Assembly (NCBI RefSeq): GCF_015222005.1
Contig: NZ_JADFFL010000003.1
Coordinates: forward strand, 434,001-498,000
DNA from: Mucilaginibacter myungsuensis
GTDB taxonomy: Bacteria; Bacteroidota; Bacteroidia; Sphingobacteriales; Sphingobacteriaceae
Length of the DNA: 64,000 nucleotides
Reading direction: 5' to 3'
Positions 24,749 through 33,541 of the stretch are shown in pieces. The notes below the pieces were generated by a model, which did not search any database, was not told the DNA's origin, and saw only the letters and a list, made by a program, of their open reading frames with translations. The translations under genes were made by a program, and so were the position numbers. How positions within the stretch are numbered: position 1 is the stretch's first letter; each line of letters begins with the position of its first letter.

Positions 24749-26695
24749 TTATTCCTCAGTTTTTGGAGCTTTTTTGGCTTTGCTTTCAGCACCTTCCATT
24801 TGCTCTTTCAGTTGTGCAAGTACGCTCAGGTCGCCCAGGGTTGATTTCTCAACTGAGTCCTTCACTTTCTTCACCGCGCTGGTAGTAGCTTTCGCTTCTT
24901 TTTTACGGTTCTCAAAGTCGGCAACACGTGCTTCGCTGCGCTGCTCTTCCCAGATGCGAGAGTGAGAGATAACGATACGTTTGTTCTCTTTGTTAAACTC
25001 GATCACCTTGAATTCAGCAGTTTCTTCAGCTTTAACTGAAGCACCACCTTCTTTCACTAAGTGTTTGGTCGGCGCAAAGCCTTCAACACCGTAAGGTAAA
25101 GCTACGATAGCACCTTTGTCGGTCACTTTCAACACAGTACCTTCGTGGATCGAGTCAACGTTAAAGATGGTCTCGAAAGTATCCCAAGGGTTTTCTTCCA
25201 GTTGTTTGTGGCCTAAGCTCAGTTTGCGGTTATCAACGTCAAGCTCTAAAACTACCACGTCCAGTTTCTCGCCCACTTTAGTGAACTCGTTAGGGTGGTT
25301 AACTTTTTTGCTCCAAGACAGGTCGCTGATGTGGATCAGACCGTCGATACCGTCCTCTAACTCAACAAACACACCAAAGTTGGTCATGTTTTTCACAGTA
25401 GCAACGTGCTTAGTGCCAACCGCGTAACGGTCGCCGGCTTGTTGCCAAGGATCTGGAGTTAATTGTTTGATGCCAAGGCTCATTTTGCGCTCGTCGCGAT
25501 CAAGTGTTAACACTTGTGCTTCAACCTCGTCGCTAACTTTCAAGAACTCTTGTGGGTTGCGCAGGTTTTGTGACCACGACATTTCTGAAACGTGGATCAA
25601 ACCTTCAACACCAGGGATGATCTCTAAGAAAGCGCCGTAATCAGCAACAGTAACGATCTTACCTTTAACCTTAGATCCAACCTGGATATCTTCGGTAAGG
25701 CTTTGCCAAGGATGCGGAGTTAATTGTTTTAAGCCCAGGGCGATACGTTTTTTCTCGTCATCAAAGTCAAGAACCACCACGTTGATCTTCTGATCAAGTG
25801 CCAATACTTCACGCGGATGCTCGATACGGCCCCAAGAGATATCAGTGATGTGCAGTAAACCGTCAACGCCACCAAGATCAATGAATACACCAAAGTCGGT
25901 AATGTTTTTAACGGTACCTTCCAATACCTGACCTTTTTCAAGTTTGGCCACGATCTCGGTTTTTTGGTTCTCCAGATCGTCCTCGATCAGCACTTTGTGC
26001 GATACTACAACGTTCTTAAATTCGTGGTTGATCTTAACAACCTTGAATTCCATAGTTTTACCAACGTACACATCGTAATCACGGATAGGTTTGATATCGA
26101 TCTGTGAACCCGGTAAAAAGGCTTCAACGCCCATAATATCAACAATAAGACCACCTTTGGTACGGCTTTTTACAAAACCGGTGATGATCTCGTCATTATC
26201 AAGAGCCGAATTAATACGCTCCCAAGATTTTTGAGTTTTAGCACGCTTGCGAGATAATACTAACTGACCGTTAGCATCTTCTTGCGACTCAACAAATACG
26301 TCGACAGTGTCACCGATCTTCAGATCAGGTGTGTCGCGGAACTCAGACAGAGATACCATACCATCAGATTTGAAACCGATGTTCAATACCACGTCTTTGT
26401 TGTTGATGTTAACCACGATACCTTCAATGATCTCGCCTTGATTGATCGAGCTGAAAGTAACGTCGTACATTGCTTCTAACTTAGCACGGTCAGCATCGCT
26501 GTAGTTGCCAAAGCCTTTTTCGTCAGCATCCCAATCAAAATCCTCGTTTGAGGTTGTGATGTTAGCTTTGATGTCCTCGATCGACAATGAATCAGCTTCT
26601 GATTCGATCGCGTCCTCTTGAGCAGTAGCTGTAACTGTTTCCAGATCAGCCTCTTTTGCTTTTAATTCGTTTTCTACTTCTTGTTTTTTTGCCAT
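24749..26695 (-). CDS. rpsA: 30S ribosomal protein S1
   Basis: A 648-residue protein with six S1 RNA-binding repeats after an acidic N-terminus. Repeat ends are recognisable from blocks such as GEIIEGIVVNINNKDVVLNIGFKSDG, GFVKSRTKGGLIVDIMGVEAFLPGSQID, and GVFIDLGGVDGLLHITDISWG. It binds mRNA to the 30S subunit during initiation. The start is taken at the MAKKQEV codon (26695), because the longer frame would begin at 26737, within the promoter box and before the likely RNA start. The lysine/glutamate-rich C-terminus is usual for Bacteroidota. Followed by a strong terminator. Confidence 0.95.
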   Translation of the reverse strand: MAKKQEVENELKAKEADLETVTATAQEDAIESEADSLSIEDIKANITTSNEDFDWDADEKGFGNYSDADRAKLEAMYDVTFSSINQGEIIEGIVVNINNKDVVLNIGFKSDGMVSLSEFRDTPDLKIGDTVDVFVESQEDANGQLVLSRKRAKTQKSWERINSALDNDEIITGFVKSRTKGGLIVDIMGVEAFLPGSQIDIKPIRDYDVYVGKTMEFKVVKINHEFKNVVVSHKVLIEDDLENQKTEIVAKLEKGQVLEGTVKNITDFGVFIDLGGVDGLLHITDISWGRIEHPREVLALDQKINVVVLDFDDEKKRIALGLKQLTPHPWQSLTEDIQVGSKVKGKIVTVADYGAFLEIIPGVEGLIHVSEMSWSQNLRNPQEFLKVSDEVEAQVLTLDRDERKMSLGIKQLTPDPWQQAGDRYAVGTKHVATVKNMTNFGVFVELEDGIDGLIHISDLSWSKKVNHPNEFTKVGEKLDVVVLELDVDNRKLSLGHKQLEENPWDTFETIFNVDSIHEGTVLKVTDKGAIVALPYGVEGFAPTKHLVKEGGASVKAEETAEFKVIEFNKENKRIVISHSRIWEEQRSEARVADFENRKKEAKATTSAVKKVKDSVEKSTLGDLSVLAQLKEQMEGAESKAKKAPKTEE

Positions 26696-26715
26696 TAAAT
26701 AATTTGTCTCCTTTT

Positions 26716-26730
26716 CCCAACTCAATTGGG
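26716..26730 (-). promoter_or_regulatory. Hairpin in the rpsA leader
   Basis: CCCAA-CTCAA-TTGGG, a 5-bp stem placed just after the predicted start of transcription. It could be part of S1 autogenous control, but that is speculative. Confidence 0.3.
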
Positions 26731-26734
26731 ACTG

Positions 26735-26742
26735 CAAAGGTA
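26735..26742 (-). promoter_or_regulatory. Putative rpsA -7 box TACCTTTG
   Basis: On the minus strand TACCTTTG, fitting TAnnTTTG, followed by GCAGTCC. The same CTTTGCAGTCC word recurs at the tRNA and era promoters near 63.9 kb. Confidence 0.6.
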
Positions 26743-26888
26743 GAAATTTATTTTTTACAGATAAAAACTTTTTTGATGTTAATTATTGATTTTTAGACGG
26801 TTTTAATGTTGATGGTGAAAGATTTACGGTTTATTAACGGCGAATTAACCATATCACTAACTTAGCCTTACTCAAAATCAACAAAACA

Positions 26889-27446
26889 ATGCCAAACCAA
26901 TTAACACCCGCCGATAAAGAAGAACTACTAAGCACCCTCAAAACCCGCTTCGCCAAACACAAAGAACGCCACGAGGGCCTCAACTGGACCGACATCCAAT
27001 CCAAATTAGAAGCTAACCCCGCCAAACTCCACACCCTCTACCAAATGGAACAGACCGGCGGCGAACCGGATGTGATCGGCACCGACCCGACCACCGGCGA
27101 ATACCTGTTTGTTGATTGCGCAGCCGAAAGCCCCAAAGGCCGACGCAGCATTTGCTTCGACCGCGCAGCCTGGGAAAGTCGCAAGGAACACAAACCCGAA
27201 AACACCGCCGAGGATATGGCTGCCGAGATAGGCATCACCATCCTCACCGAACAGCAATACCGCGACCTGCAGCAATTAGGCAAGTTCGACCTGAAGACAT
27301 CCAGCTGGGTGGCCACCTCGGATAATATCCGCAAGCTGGGAGGGGCTTTGTTTTGCGATAGGCGTTATGATACCGTCTTCACTTACCATAACGGCGCCGA
27401 GTCTTATTATGCAGCAAGAGGTTTTAGGGGGATGCTAAAAGTATAA
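26889..27446 (+). CDS. DUF4256 domain protein
   Basis: A 185-residue soluble protein matching the DUF4256 pattern: LLSTLKTRFAKHKERHEGLNW near the N-terminus, then METGGEPDVIG-like QTGGEPDVIGTD, YLFVDCAAESPKGRRSICFDR, and ALFCDRRYDTVFTYHNGAESYYAARGFRG. Function is unknown. Its stop overlaps the start of the YdeI-like gene by one base, so the two are translated together. The upstream gap of about 190 bases contains the divergent rpsA promoter. Confidence 0.9.
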   Translation: MPNQLTPADKEELLSTLKTRFAKHKERHEGLNWTDIQSKLEANPAKLHTLYQMEQTGGEPDVIGTDPTTGEYLFVDCAAESPKGRRSICFDRAAWESRKEHKPENTAEDMAAEIGITILTEQQYRDLQQLGKFDLKTSSWVATSDNIRKLGGALFCDRRYDTVFTYHNGAESYYAARGFRGMLKV

Positions 27447-28039
27447 TGATGATAAACCCAAAAGTTGACTTCTACTTCGACAAAGAGACCAAATGGCAGG
27501 CCGAGATCCGTGAGCTCCGAGCCATCTGCCTTGACTGTAACCTTACCGAAGAACTAAAATGGGGCACGCCTTGCTACGTGGTCGACGGTGATAAGAACGT
27601 TGTGCTGATCCATGTATTTAAGGAGTACTGCGCCCTGCTGTTCTTTAAAGGCGCACTATTAAAAGATACCGACAACATCCTTATCCAACAGACCGAACGG
27701 GTACAATCCCAGCGTCAGATCCGCTTCACCAACCTGCAACAGGTGACCGATCTACGCGCTGCCATCAAAGCGTACATCTTCCAGGCCATCGAGGTAGAGA
27801 AAGCCGGGTTGAAGGTAGCCTTAAAAAAGACCGAAGATTTTCCGGTGGCGGATGAGTTTCAACAAAAATTGGATGCCATGCCTGCGTTGAAGACTTCTTT
27901 TGAAGCTTTGACACCAGGCCGTCAACGAGCTTATTTACTATACTTTACCGCACCAAAGCAGGCTAAGACCCGTGAGGCAAGGGTGGAGAAATGTATCCCG
28001 GATATTTTGCAGGGCAAGGGGTTGATGGACGGGAAATAA
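27446..28039 (+). CDS. YdeI/OmdA-like protein with DUF1801 domain
   Basis: A 197-residue protein. Residues 15-120 form a DUF1801 (YdhG-like) fold: LRAICLDCNLTEELKWGTPCYVVDGDKNVVLIHVFKEYCALLFFKGALL. The C-terminal part, ALKTSFEALTPGRQRAYLLYFTAPKQAKTREARVEKCIPDILQGKG, is the bacteriocin-protection YdeI/OmpD-associated domain. Biochemical role unknown. It is coupled to the DUF4256 gene. A second, single-domain DUF1801 gene is at 38141-38479. Confidence 0.9.
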   Translation: MMINPKVDFYFDKETKWQAEIRELRAICLDCNLTEELKWGTPCYVVDGDKNVVLIHVFKEYCALLFFKGALLKDTDNILIQQTERVQSQRQIRFTNLQQVTDLRAAIKAYIFQAIEVEKAGLKVALKKTEDFPVADEFQQKLDAMPALKTSFEALTPGRQRAYLLYFTAPKQAKTREARVEKCIPDILQGKGLMDGK

Positions 28040-28158
28040 TGTGGGCGTTGCCTTTGGCCCGGGCTATCCGCTTATACGCCCTCAGGCCTTAGCCACAGGG
28101 CCGGTATCCGCTACTATCCCTAACGCGGAGAAACAAAGCCTCCTCCCGACTTTTGACT
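28040..28158. repeat. GC-rich intergenic stretch and heptad tract, copy 1
   Basis: After GGGCTATCCGCT-like sequence, the end at 28148-28185 is a 7-bp-periodic tract on the theme GACTTTT / GACTTCA / GACTTCT / AACTTTT / GACTTAT. It overlaps the end of the next minus-strand gene. Confidence 0.6.
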
Positions 28159-28827
28159 TCAGACTTCTAACTTTTGACTTATTTCTTCAAATACCTGCAT
28201 AAAGCTATCATGGATACCTAAGCGATAATCGATGATCACTTTGCTCATTGCCGCTTCCTGCTCGGGCGTGAATGGGTGCGCCCACACACGCATACAGATA
28301 CGTTTTAGCGCGTAAGCCACTTGGGTAGCATCAACATAGGTCTCTAAATAACGGTGCCTTTTGAATGACTCGAAGAAATTGAAGAAGACGCGGGTATCGT
28401 CCATCCCGCTAAAGATTAGAAACTCTTCAATAACATCCTCTCTACAACTGCTCAGATGATCGTAAAACCCATGCACGGTTATCACTTTGGTGGTCAGCAA
28501 CAGATTGTCCAGGATCAGTTCTATCGCAATATGCCCTAAAAAGAAGGGCTTTACAGGCGAGCCTTCGATCACGGGGCGCAGGGCAAGTTTTAGTCCTTTA
28601 CTATGCGTCAAAAAGAACTCCGACGAATGGAAATGTTTGTCGATCTCCAGGTGTTTTTTCCAGCCCTGGATCAATGAGGCTATCTCGGGGTTATTGTGAT
28701 GCAGCTTTTCGGGGTGGATAATGATGTTCTTATCGGCGTTCTTCAACAGGTCAGGCAGTACCGTACCAAGGATATGGTAGCAGTCGGCCGAGTGACGGTC
28801 AAAATAGTAGTGCGATAGAAAATTCAT
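28159..28827 (-). CDS. AcpH-like protein (acyl carrier protein phosphodiesterase family, distant)
   Basis: A 222-residue protein starting MNFLSHYYFDRHSADCYHILGTVLPDLLKN. The opening MNFLxHxY, the LGtvLPD block and the downstream H-rich segments recall ACP phosphodiesterase AcpH, which removes 4'-phosphopantetheine from ACP. Similarity is by pattern and the usual catalytic residues are not certain, so the function may differ. The start is ATG 28827; the longer frame to 28911 runs through a heptad repeat. It is divergent from tyrS. Confidence 0.6.
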   Translation of the reverse strand: MNFLSHYYFDRHSADCYHILGTVLPDLLKNADKNIIIHPEKLHHNNPEIASLIQGWKKHLEIDKHFHSSEFFLTHSKGLKLALRPVIEGSPVKPFFLGHIAIELILDNLLLTTKVITVHGFYDHLSSCREDVIEEFLIFSGMDDTRVFFNFFESFKRHRYLETYVDATQVAYALKRICMRVWAHPFTPEQEAAMSKVIIDYRLGIHDSFMQVFEEISQKLEV

Positions 28828-28859
28828 AGTAGCTGCTTGATGGCAAGATAGGGAAATTA

Positions 28860-28891
28860 GTTCATGGTTCATAGGTGATAGTTCATAGCGA
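28860..28891. repeat. Heptad tract TTCATAG type
   Basis: TTCATGG TTCATAG GTGATAG TTCATAG, a 7-bp-periodic run in the gap between the AcpH-like gene and tyrS. Confidence 0.65.
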
Positions 28892-28917
28892 ACATGTTTA
28901 ATGACGACCATCCAACA

Positions 28918-28950
28918 CCTTTCGCCTTTAACCTTTCACCTTTAACCTCC
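28918..28950. repeat. Heptad tract CTTTAAC type
   Basis: CTTTCGC CTTTAAC CTTTCAC CTTTAAC CT, a 7-bp-periodic run ending 8 bases before the tyrS -7 box, so it occupies the -33 region. Confidence 0.7.
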
Positions 28951-28957
28951 AAAAAAT

Positions 28958-28965
28958 TATCTTTG
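28958..28965 (+). promoter_or_regulatory. Putative tyrS -7 box TATCTTTG
   Basis: TATCTTTG fits TAnnTTTG, 20 bases before the tyrS ATG; no TTG at -33, where the heptad tract lies instead. Confidence 0.55.
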
Positions 28966-28985
28966 CCGACTATAAAATTTGTACG

Positions 28986-30275
28986 ATGAACTTTGTTGAA
29001 GAATTACGCTGGCGCGGCATGCTGCACGATATTATGCCCGGAACTGAGGAGATGTTGAATAACGGCATGGCATCAGGTTATATCGGGTATGATCCAACAG
29101 CTGATTCACTGCATGTTGGCCACCTTACCCAGATCATGACGCTGATCCACTTTCAACGCGCGGGCCACAAGCCTTATGCTTTGGTTGGCGGTGCTACCGG
29201 CATGGTAGGCGACCCGTCGGGTAAATCGGCCGAGCGTAACCTGCTTACTACCGATATATTACAGCACAACCTGGACTGTGTAAAAGCCCAGTTAGAAAAA
29301 TTTTTAGACTTTAATACCGGTGCCAACAGCGCCCAAATGGTCAACAATTACGATTGGTTCAAAGAGTTCAGCTTTTTGGATTTTATACGCGACGTGGGTA
29401 AGCATATCACCGTTAACTATATGATGGCCAAAGATTCGGTAAAGAACCGTATCAGCGGCGATACCGGCATGTCGTTCACCGAATTCAGCTACCAGTTGGT
29501 GCAAGGTTATGATTTTTACTACCTATGGAAAAACCATAACTGCTCGTTACAAATGGGCGGCAGCGACCAGTGGGGCAACATCGTCACCGGTACCGAACTG
29601 ATCCGCCGTAAAGGCGAAGGTAAAGGCGAGGCATTCGCACTGACCACCCAACTGATCAAAAAAGCGGATGGTACTAAATTCGGTAAATCTGAGGGTGGCA
29701 ATATATGGCTGGATCCGGCTAAAACATCGCCATATAAATTCTACCAATTTTGGTTGAATACGAGTGATGATGACGCGAAAAGCTATATCCGCATCTTTAC
29801 CTTGTTCGATCAGGCAACTATTGAAGGTTTAGAGGCTGAGCACGATGCTGCGCCGCATACTCGCATCCTGCAAAAAGCATTGGCAAAGGATATCACTATC
29901 CGGGTGCACAGCGAAGCCGAGTATGAGAAAGCTACCAAAGCGTCGGAATTCCTTTTTGGGAATGTGGATATTCAGTTCTTAAATGAATTGAACGATGCCG
30001 AAGTATTAGGCTTGTTTGATGGTGTGCCGAACTTCAACATCGCCAAAAGCGACCTTGATGCCGGTTTGAACGTGATCGATCTATTGGCAGATAAGACGGC
30101 GGTATTCCCATCAAAAGGTGAAGCTAAAAAGATGATCACCGGTGGTGGCGTATCTGTAAACAAAGCTAAATTAGGTGGCGTGGATGATATCTTTAACACG
30201 ACTAACCTGATCAATGGCAAATACTTGGTAGCTCAAAAAGGAAAGAAGAATTACTTTTTGATCATCGCAGAATGA
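28986..30275 (+). CDS. tyrS: Tyrosyl-tRNA synthetase
   Basis: A 429-residue class I synthetase charging tRNA-Tyr. The HIGH-type motif HVGH is at residues 43-46 in [27 protein letters not shown] follows, [17 protein letters not shown] and [10 protein letters not shown] mark the tyrosine pocket, and KFGKSEGG is the KMSKS-type loop. A C-terminal S4 domain ([19 protein letters not shown]) binds the tRNA. Transcription probably starts at the TATCTTTG box 20 bases upstream; an imperfect-repeat hairpin follows the gene. Confidence 0.97.
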   Translation: MNFVEELRWRGMLHDIMPGTEEMLNNGMASGYIGYDPTADSLHVGHLTQIMTLIHFQRAGHKPYALVGGATGMVGDPSGKSAERNLLTTDILQHNLDCVKAQLEKFLDFNTGANSAQMVNNYDWFKEFSFLDFIRDVGKHITVNYMMAKDSVKNRISGDTGMSFTEFSYQLVQGYDFYYLWKNHNCSLQMGGSDQWGNIVTGTELIRRKGEGKGEAFALTTQLIKKADGTKFGKSEGGNIWLDPAKTSPYKFYQFWLNTSDDDAKSYIRIFTLFDQATIEGLEAEHDAAPHTRILQKALAKDITIRVHSEAEYEKATKASEFLFGNVDIQFLNELNDAEVLGLFDGVPNFNIAKSDLDAGLNVIDLLADKTAVFPSKGEAKKMITGGGVSVNKAKLGGVDDIFNTTNLINGKYLVAQKGKKNYFLIIAE

Positions 30276-30298
30276 TAAGGTAGCCATAGAGCATAGCA

Positions 30299-30384
30299 AG
30301 AAAAACACAAAGGGCACAAAGCTTTCATTATCAAAAGTTTTGTGCCCTTTGTGTTTTTCTCACCTTTGTGAACTTCGCGGTTAA
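30299..30384. repeat. ACAAAG-family repeat, copy 3, with a perfect 22-bp inverted repeat
   Basis: Bases 30299-30320 are exactly complementary to 30339-30360 (AAAACACAAAGGGCACAAA-type arm, 18-bp loop), followed by AACTTCGCGGTTAAT. It lies just after tyrS and could serve as its 3' hairpin. Confidence 0.85.
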
Positions 30385-30437
30385 TAAAAATTAAAAGAAA
30401 TTTGCAACTACGACAAAAGAGTAATAAATTTGGATAA

Positions 30438-30932
30438 ATGTCATACAAAACAAAACATACCGCCCACGATGAGGTTAATGAACCAATGGTAGCATATATG
30501 GTAGCCGGTTCGGATAATTCCTTTTATAGTTTGCTTGGCGGGATAAAGCCGGCACGTTTAAGTTCCGATTTGGATCTGCTTAAGCTTACCAGGGAGGGCT
30601 TGCCTAAAAAGGTGCTTACGGCATTGGCCAAAAAGATATCGTTAACCATTCAGGAGTTATCGGATATTATGCATATCAGCGAGCGTACGTTTCAACGTTA
30701 TGATGATGACGCCGTTGTTAAAACCGAGTATTCAGAAAAAGCCATTGAGTTGGCCCGCTTATACACCCGCGGTCAGGAGGTTTTTGGTTCGATGGATAAA
30801 TTTAAACGCTGGATGAAAACCCCAACGCATGTTTTCGGTAATGAAACCCCGATATCACTGTTGGATACCTCGGTAGGTTTTGATATGGTGCAAAGGGAGT
30901 TAGGCCGCATAGAGCACGGTATTTTTGCCTAA
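30438..30932 (+). CDS. Xre/MbcA/ParS-family antitoxin of a RES-Xre system
   Basis: A 164-residue antitoxin. An N-terminal Xre-like helix-turn-helix (LTIQELSDIMHISERTFQRYDDD) is followed by the DUF2384 toxin-binding domain with ARLYTRGQEVFGSMDKFKRWMKTPTHVFGNETPISLLDTSVGFDMVQRELGRIEHGIFA. It neutralises the RES toxin encoded two bases downstream and probably represses the operon. The paired order antitoxin-toxin is the usual one. Confidence 0.95.
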   Translation: MSYKTKHTAHDEVNEPMVAYMVAGSDNSFYSLLGGIKPARLSSDLDLLKLTREGLPKKVLTALAKKISLTIQELSDIMHISERTFQRYDDDAVVKTEYSEKAIELARLYTRGQEVFGSMDKFKRWMKTPTHVFGNETPISLLDTSVGFDMVQRELGRIEHGIFA

Positions 30933-30934
30933 GG

Positions 30935-31384
30935 ATGCTTGTTTATCGTATTACCCGAAACTTATACGCTAACGATCTGAGCGGAATGGGTGCCCGTTTA
31001 TACGGCGGCCGTTGGAACAGCGTAGGCCAATCGATGTTGTATACAGCCTCGTCGCGCGCTTTAGCTGTTTTAGAATGTCTGGTCCATTTATCAGCTACAC
31101 TTATCCCTGATGGTTTTTGCATCGTAACGATAAAAGTCCCCGAAGATATTTTCGAACCCGATACCGATATATTCCCGCCTAACTGGAACGCCTTCCCTGA
31201 GCCGGATATCCTTAAACGTACCGGCGATTTCTTTCTGAAAGAGAACCAGAACCTGCTGATGAAGGTACCATCAGCCATCGTGCAAGAAGAGTTCAATTAT
31301 TTAATAAACCCCTTCCATCCTAAAACGGCACTGATAAAAGTAACGGATGTGGTGCCGTTCACTTTCGATACGAGGTTACTGTAG
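30935..31384 (+). CDS. RES-domain toxin (NAD+-depleting)
   Basis: A 149-residue RES toxin. The core GARLYGGRWNSVGQSMLYTASSRALAVLECLVH carries the expected Arg21, Tyr36 and Glu47, and VPSAIVQEEFNYLINPFHP has the conserved Ser and the NP.Hp end. Known RES toxins consume NAD+ by hydrolysis or phosphorolysis and cause growth arrest. It follows its antitoxin with a 2-base gap. All recognised active-site residues appear present, so it is likely functional. Confidence 0.95.
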   Translation: MLVYRITRNLYANDLSGMGARLYGGRWNSVGQSMLYTASSRALAVLECLVHLSATLIPDGFCIVTIKVPEDIFEPDTDIFPPNWNAFPEPDILKRTGDFFLKENQNLLMKVPSAIVQEEFNYLINPFHPKTALIKVTDVVPFTFDTRLL

Positions 31385-31385
31385 G

Positions 31386-31490
31386 ACAGTTAACCGGTGA
31401 TCGGTTGAACAGTTAATTAGTGAATAGATATAGACATTGTGACCAGTAAAAATATTCAACTGGTCACCGGTTAACCGATCACTGATCAAC
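31386..31490. repeat. Heptad tract GTTAACC/GGTGATC type, with inverted arms
   Basis: GTTAACC GGTGATC GGTTGAA CAGTTAA TTAGTGA and, on the right side, ACTGGTC ACCGGTT AACCGAT CACTGAT CAACCGA are both 7-bp-periodic and partly complementary, making an interrupted palindrome between the RES gene and the convergent argE-like gene. Confidence 0.7.
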
Positions 31491-32556
31491 CGACCACTAC
31501 TTGCGTCAGCATCTTAATATAAATATCTATCCCCTCACGGATCTCGTCTACATAAACAAACTCGTCAGCGGTATGTGAACGGGCCGAATCGCCGGGGCCT
31601 ATCTTTAATGAAGGGATATCTAACAAGGACTGATCGGACGTAGTAGGCGAACCATATGTGGTGCGGCCTAATTTGATACCCGCCTGGACGATGGGATGCT
31701 CTTTTGGTATCGATGATGGCTTTAACCTTATCGAGCGTGGCTTGACATCACTCGTTACATGCTGGCGGATGATCTCTAAAACGTCCTCGTTACGGTAAGC
31801 ATCGGTCACGCGTACATCAACTGTAAATACACAGTTAGCGGGCACCACGTTATGCTGAGAGCCGGCATTAATAATGGTTACCGACATTTTTACCGGGCCA
31901 AATACTTCGGACTCTTTAGGGAATTTAAAGTTGCGGAACCACTCTATGTCGGTCAAGGCTTTGTAGATGGCATTCTCCCCTTCTTCGCGTGCGGCGTGGC
32001 CGGCTTTACCGTGGGCTGTGCAATCTAATACCATCAAGCCCTTCTCGGCTATGGCTAAGTGCATTTGCGTCGGCTCACCTACTATCCCGAAGGCTAATTC
32101 GCCCAACTCGGGGATGATCAATTCTAACCCGTTCACTCCTGATATCTCTTCTTCAGCGGTGGTCGCTAAGCAAAAGTTATAGGCCAAATCTTCATGCTCG
32201 TAAAAATGCAGGAATACCATCACCAACGATACCAAGCAACCACCGGCATCATTACTACCTAAGCCGAATAGCTTTCCGTCCTCGATCGCCGCGTCGAACG
32301 GGTCGCGGGTGTAACCGGAATTTGGTCTAACGGTGTCGTGATGCGAGTTAAGCAGGATAGTTGGTTTAGCGGCATCAAAGTGCTTGTTCCATGCCCAAAT
32401 GTTGTTCATCTTACGATGAGTAGTAACGCCCTGTTTGTTCAGGAATCTTTCCAGAACATCGCCGGTCTCTTCCTCTTCCTTACTGAAAGATGAGATACGG
32501 ATCAGTTCCTGTAACAGAGATATAGCTTGCTGGTGTAGATGGTTAATGTCGGCCAT
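31486..32556 (-). CDS. M20 family deacetylase (ArgE-like)
   Basis: A 356-residue zinc hydrolase of the M20 family. LNSHHDTV (Asp74 region), GLGSNDAGGCLVS with the bridging Asp, and TTAEEEISG with the catalytic Glu are present, and HGKAGHAAREEGENAI is the dimerisation-domain block. In Bacteroidota the closest function is N-acetylornithine or N-succinylornithine deacetylase of arginine synthesis; no other arg gene is adjacent, so the exact substrate is an inference. A -7 box TAGTTTTG on the coding strand lies 13 bases upstream. Confidence 0.88.
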   Translation of the reverse strand: MADINHLHQQAISLLQELIRISSFSKEEEETGDVLERFLNKQGVTTHRKMNNIWAWNKHFDAAKPTILLNSHHDTVRPNSGYTRDPFDAAIEDGKLFGLGSNDAGGCLVSLVMVFLHFYEHEDLAYNFCLATTAEEEISGVNGLELIIPELGELAFGIVGEPTQMHLAIAEKGLMVLDCTAHGKAGHAAREEGENAIYKALTDIEWFRNFKFPKESEVFGPVKMSVTIINAGSQHNVVPANCVFTVDVRVTDAYRNEDVLEIIRQHVTSDVKPRSIRLKPSSIPKEHPIVQAGIKLGRTTYGSPTTSDQSLLDIPSLKIGPGDSARSHTADEFVYVDEIREGIDIYIKMLTQVVVG

Positions 32557-32569
32557 AAATATAATGTTG

Positions 32570-32577
32570 CAAAACTA
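32570..32577 (-). promoter_or_regulatory. Putative -7 box TAGTTTTG for the M20 deacetylase gene
   Basis: On the minus strand TAGTTTTG fits TAnnTTTG; a TTG lies 17 bases further out (32595-32597). Confidence 0.45.
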
Positions 32578-32655
32578 AGGCTTTTTTATGAAGCCAATAT
32601 GAAGCTATTGTTAATTGAGCAAGGGCCATAACCTGTCATTATTGTTGTGTTAATA

Positions 32656-32685
32656 TTGACAGAACGGCGAATATTTTTAACTTTG
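32656..32685 (+). promoter_or_regulatory. Promoter TTG-N19-TAACTTTG
   Basis: TTG at 32656-32658 and TAACTTTG at 32678-32685, 19 bases apart: a full Bacteroidota vegetative promoter. It fixes the following gene start at 32722, not the in-frame codon at 32647. Confidence 0.75.
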
Positions 32686-32721
32686 GTACATCACAAAACA
32701 AAGCTCCCAAGCACCTGCGTC

Positions 32722-33462
32722 ATGAATTTTGCCGGCAATTATTACTACCTCGTCACCATAGGTTTGCAGATCATTTGCGGCATCCATTGTTTGCGCCGTG
32801 GCAGGGGTAACTGGCTTTGGCTGATCATATTTTTACCGGTAGTAGGCTCCATCATTTATTTTATCATGGAGATATTGCCATCAATGCGTACACGCGGTCC
32901 GCGTATCGACGTTGGCGCAATAGTTAACCCCGGCGCTAAGATCAAAAAACTGGAAGAGGATTTCCGCTTTACAGATACTTTCCAAAACCGGATTAAACTG
33001 GCCGATGCCTATCTGTCTTCGGGACAAACTGAGCAAGCTGTTGAACTTTATGAAGACGGCCTCACCGGGGCCTTTAAAGAAAATGAGCATGCCTTAGGTC
33101 AGCTTACGGTCGCCTATTATCAGTTAGAAAGATATCGGGACGCGGTCGACGCCGCATCAACCATTAGCCGTCATCCGCAATTTGTACGTTCGAAGGCGCA
33201 TTTGTACCAGGCGCTGTCGTTAGAAAAAATGGGGCAATTGGATGCGGCTGATGCGGAATTTAAGAAGATGATCGGCCGTTTCTCTTACTATGAGCAACGT
33301 TATCATTACGGGAGTTTCCTATTACGCAACGGCCGGAACGATGAAGCCGGAAAGGTATTTACCGCAATGCTGGACGAAGAACAACAACTTAGCCCGATGG
33401 AACGCCGCGCTGCCAAATATTGGTGCGCTAAGGCCCGCACCGAGATGAAAGCAATGGCCTGA
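32722..33462 (+). CDS. Membrane-anchored TPR protein, PLDc_N-like anchor
   Basis: A 246-residue protein. The N-terminal 50 residues hold two hydrophobic segments (NYYYLVTIGLQIICGIH and WLWLIIFLPVVGSIIYFIMEIL) in the layout of the PLDc_N/phospholipase leader domain. Residues 75-240 carry several TPR-like helix pairs (FRFTDTFQNRIKLADAYLSSGQTEQAVELYEDGL, EMGQLDAADAEFKKMI-type). The role is unknown; such proteins may scaffold membrane complexes. The start is set by the promoter at 32656-32685. Confidence 0.75.
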   Translation: MNFAGNYYYLVTIGLQIICGIHCLRRGRGNWLWLIIFLPVVGSIIYFIMEILPSMRTRGPRIDVGAIVNPGAKIKKLEEDFRFTDTFQNRIKLADAYLSSGQTEQAVELYEDGLTGAFKENEHALGQLTVAYYQLERYRDAVDAASTISRHPQFVRSKAHLYQALSLEKMGQLDAADAEFKKMIGRFSYYEQRYHYGSFLLRNGRNDEAGKVFTAMLDEEQQLSPMERRAAKYWCAKARTEMKAMA

Positions 33463-33541
33463 TCTGCATCTATTTTGTAGTTTCCCCTATTAGATCACCG
33501 TCTACGGTTATATTTGCTGATGTAAAACACATCTGCATCTT

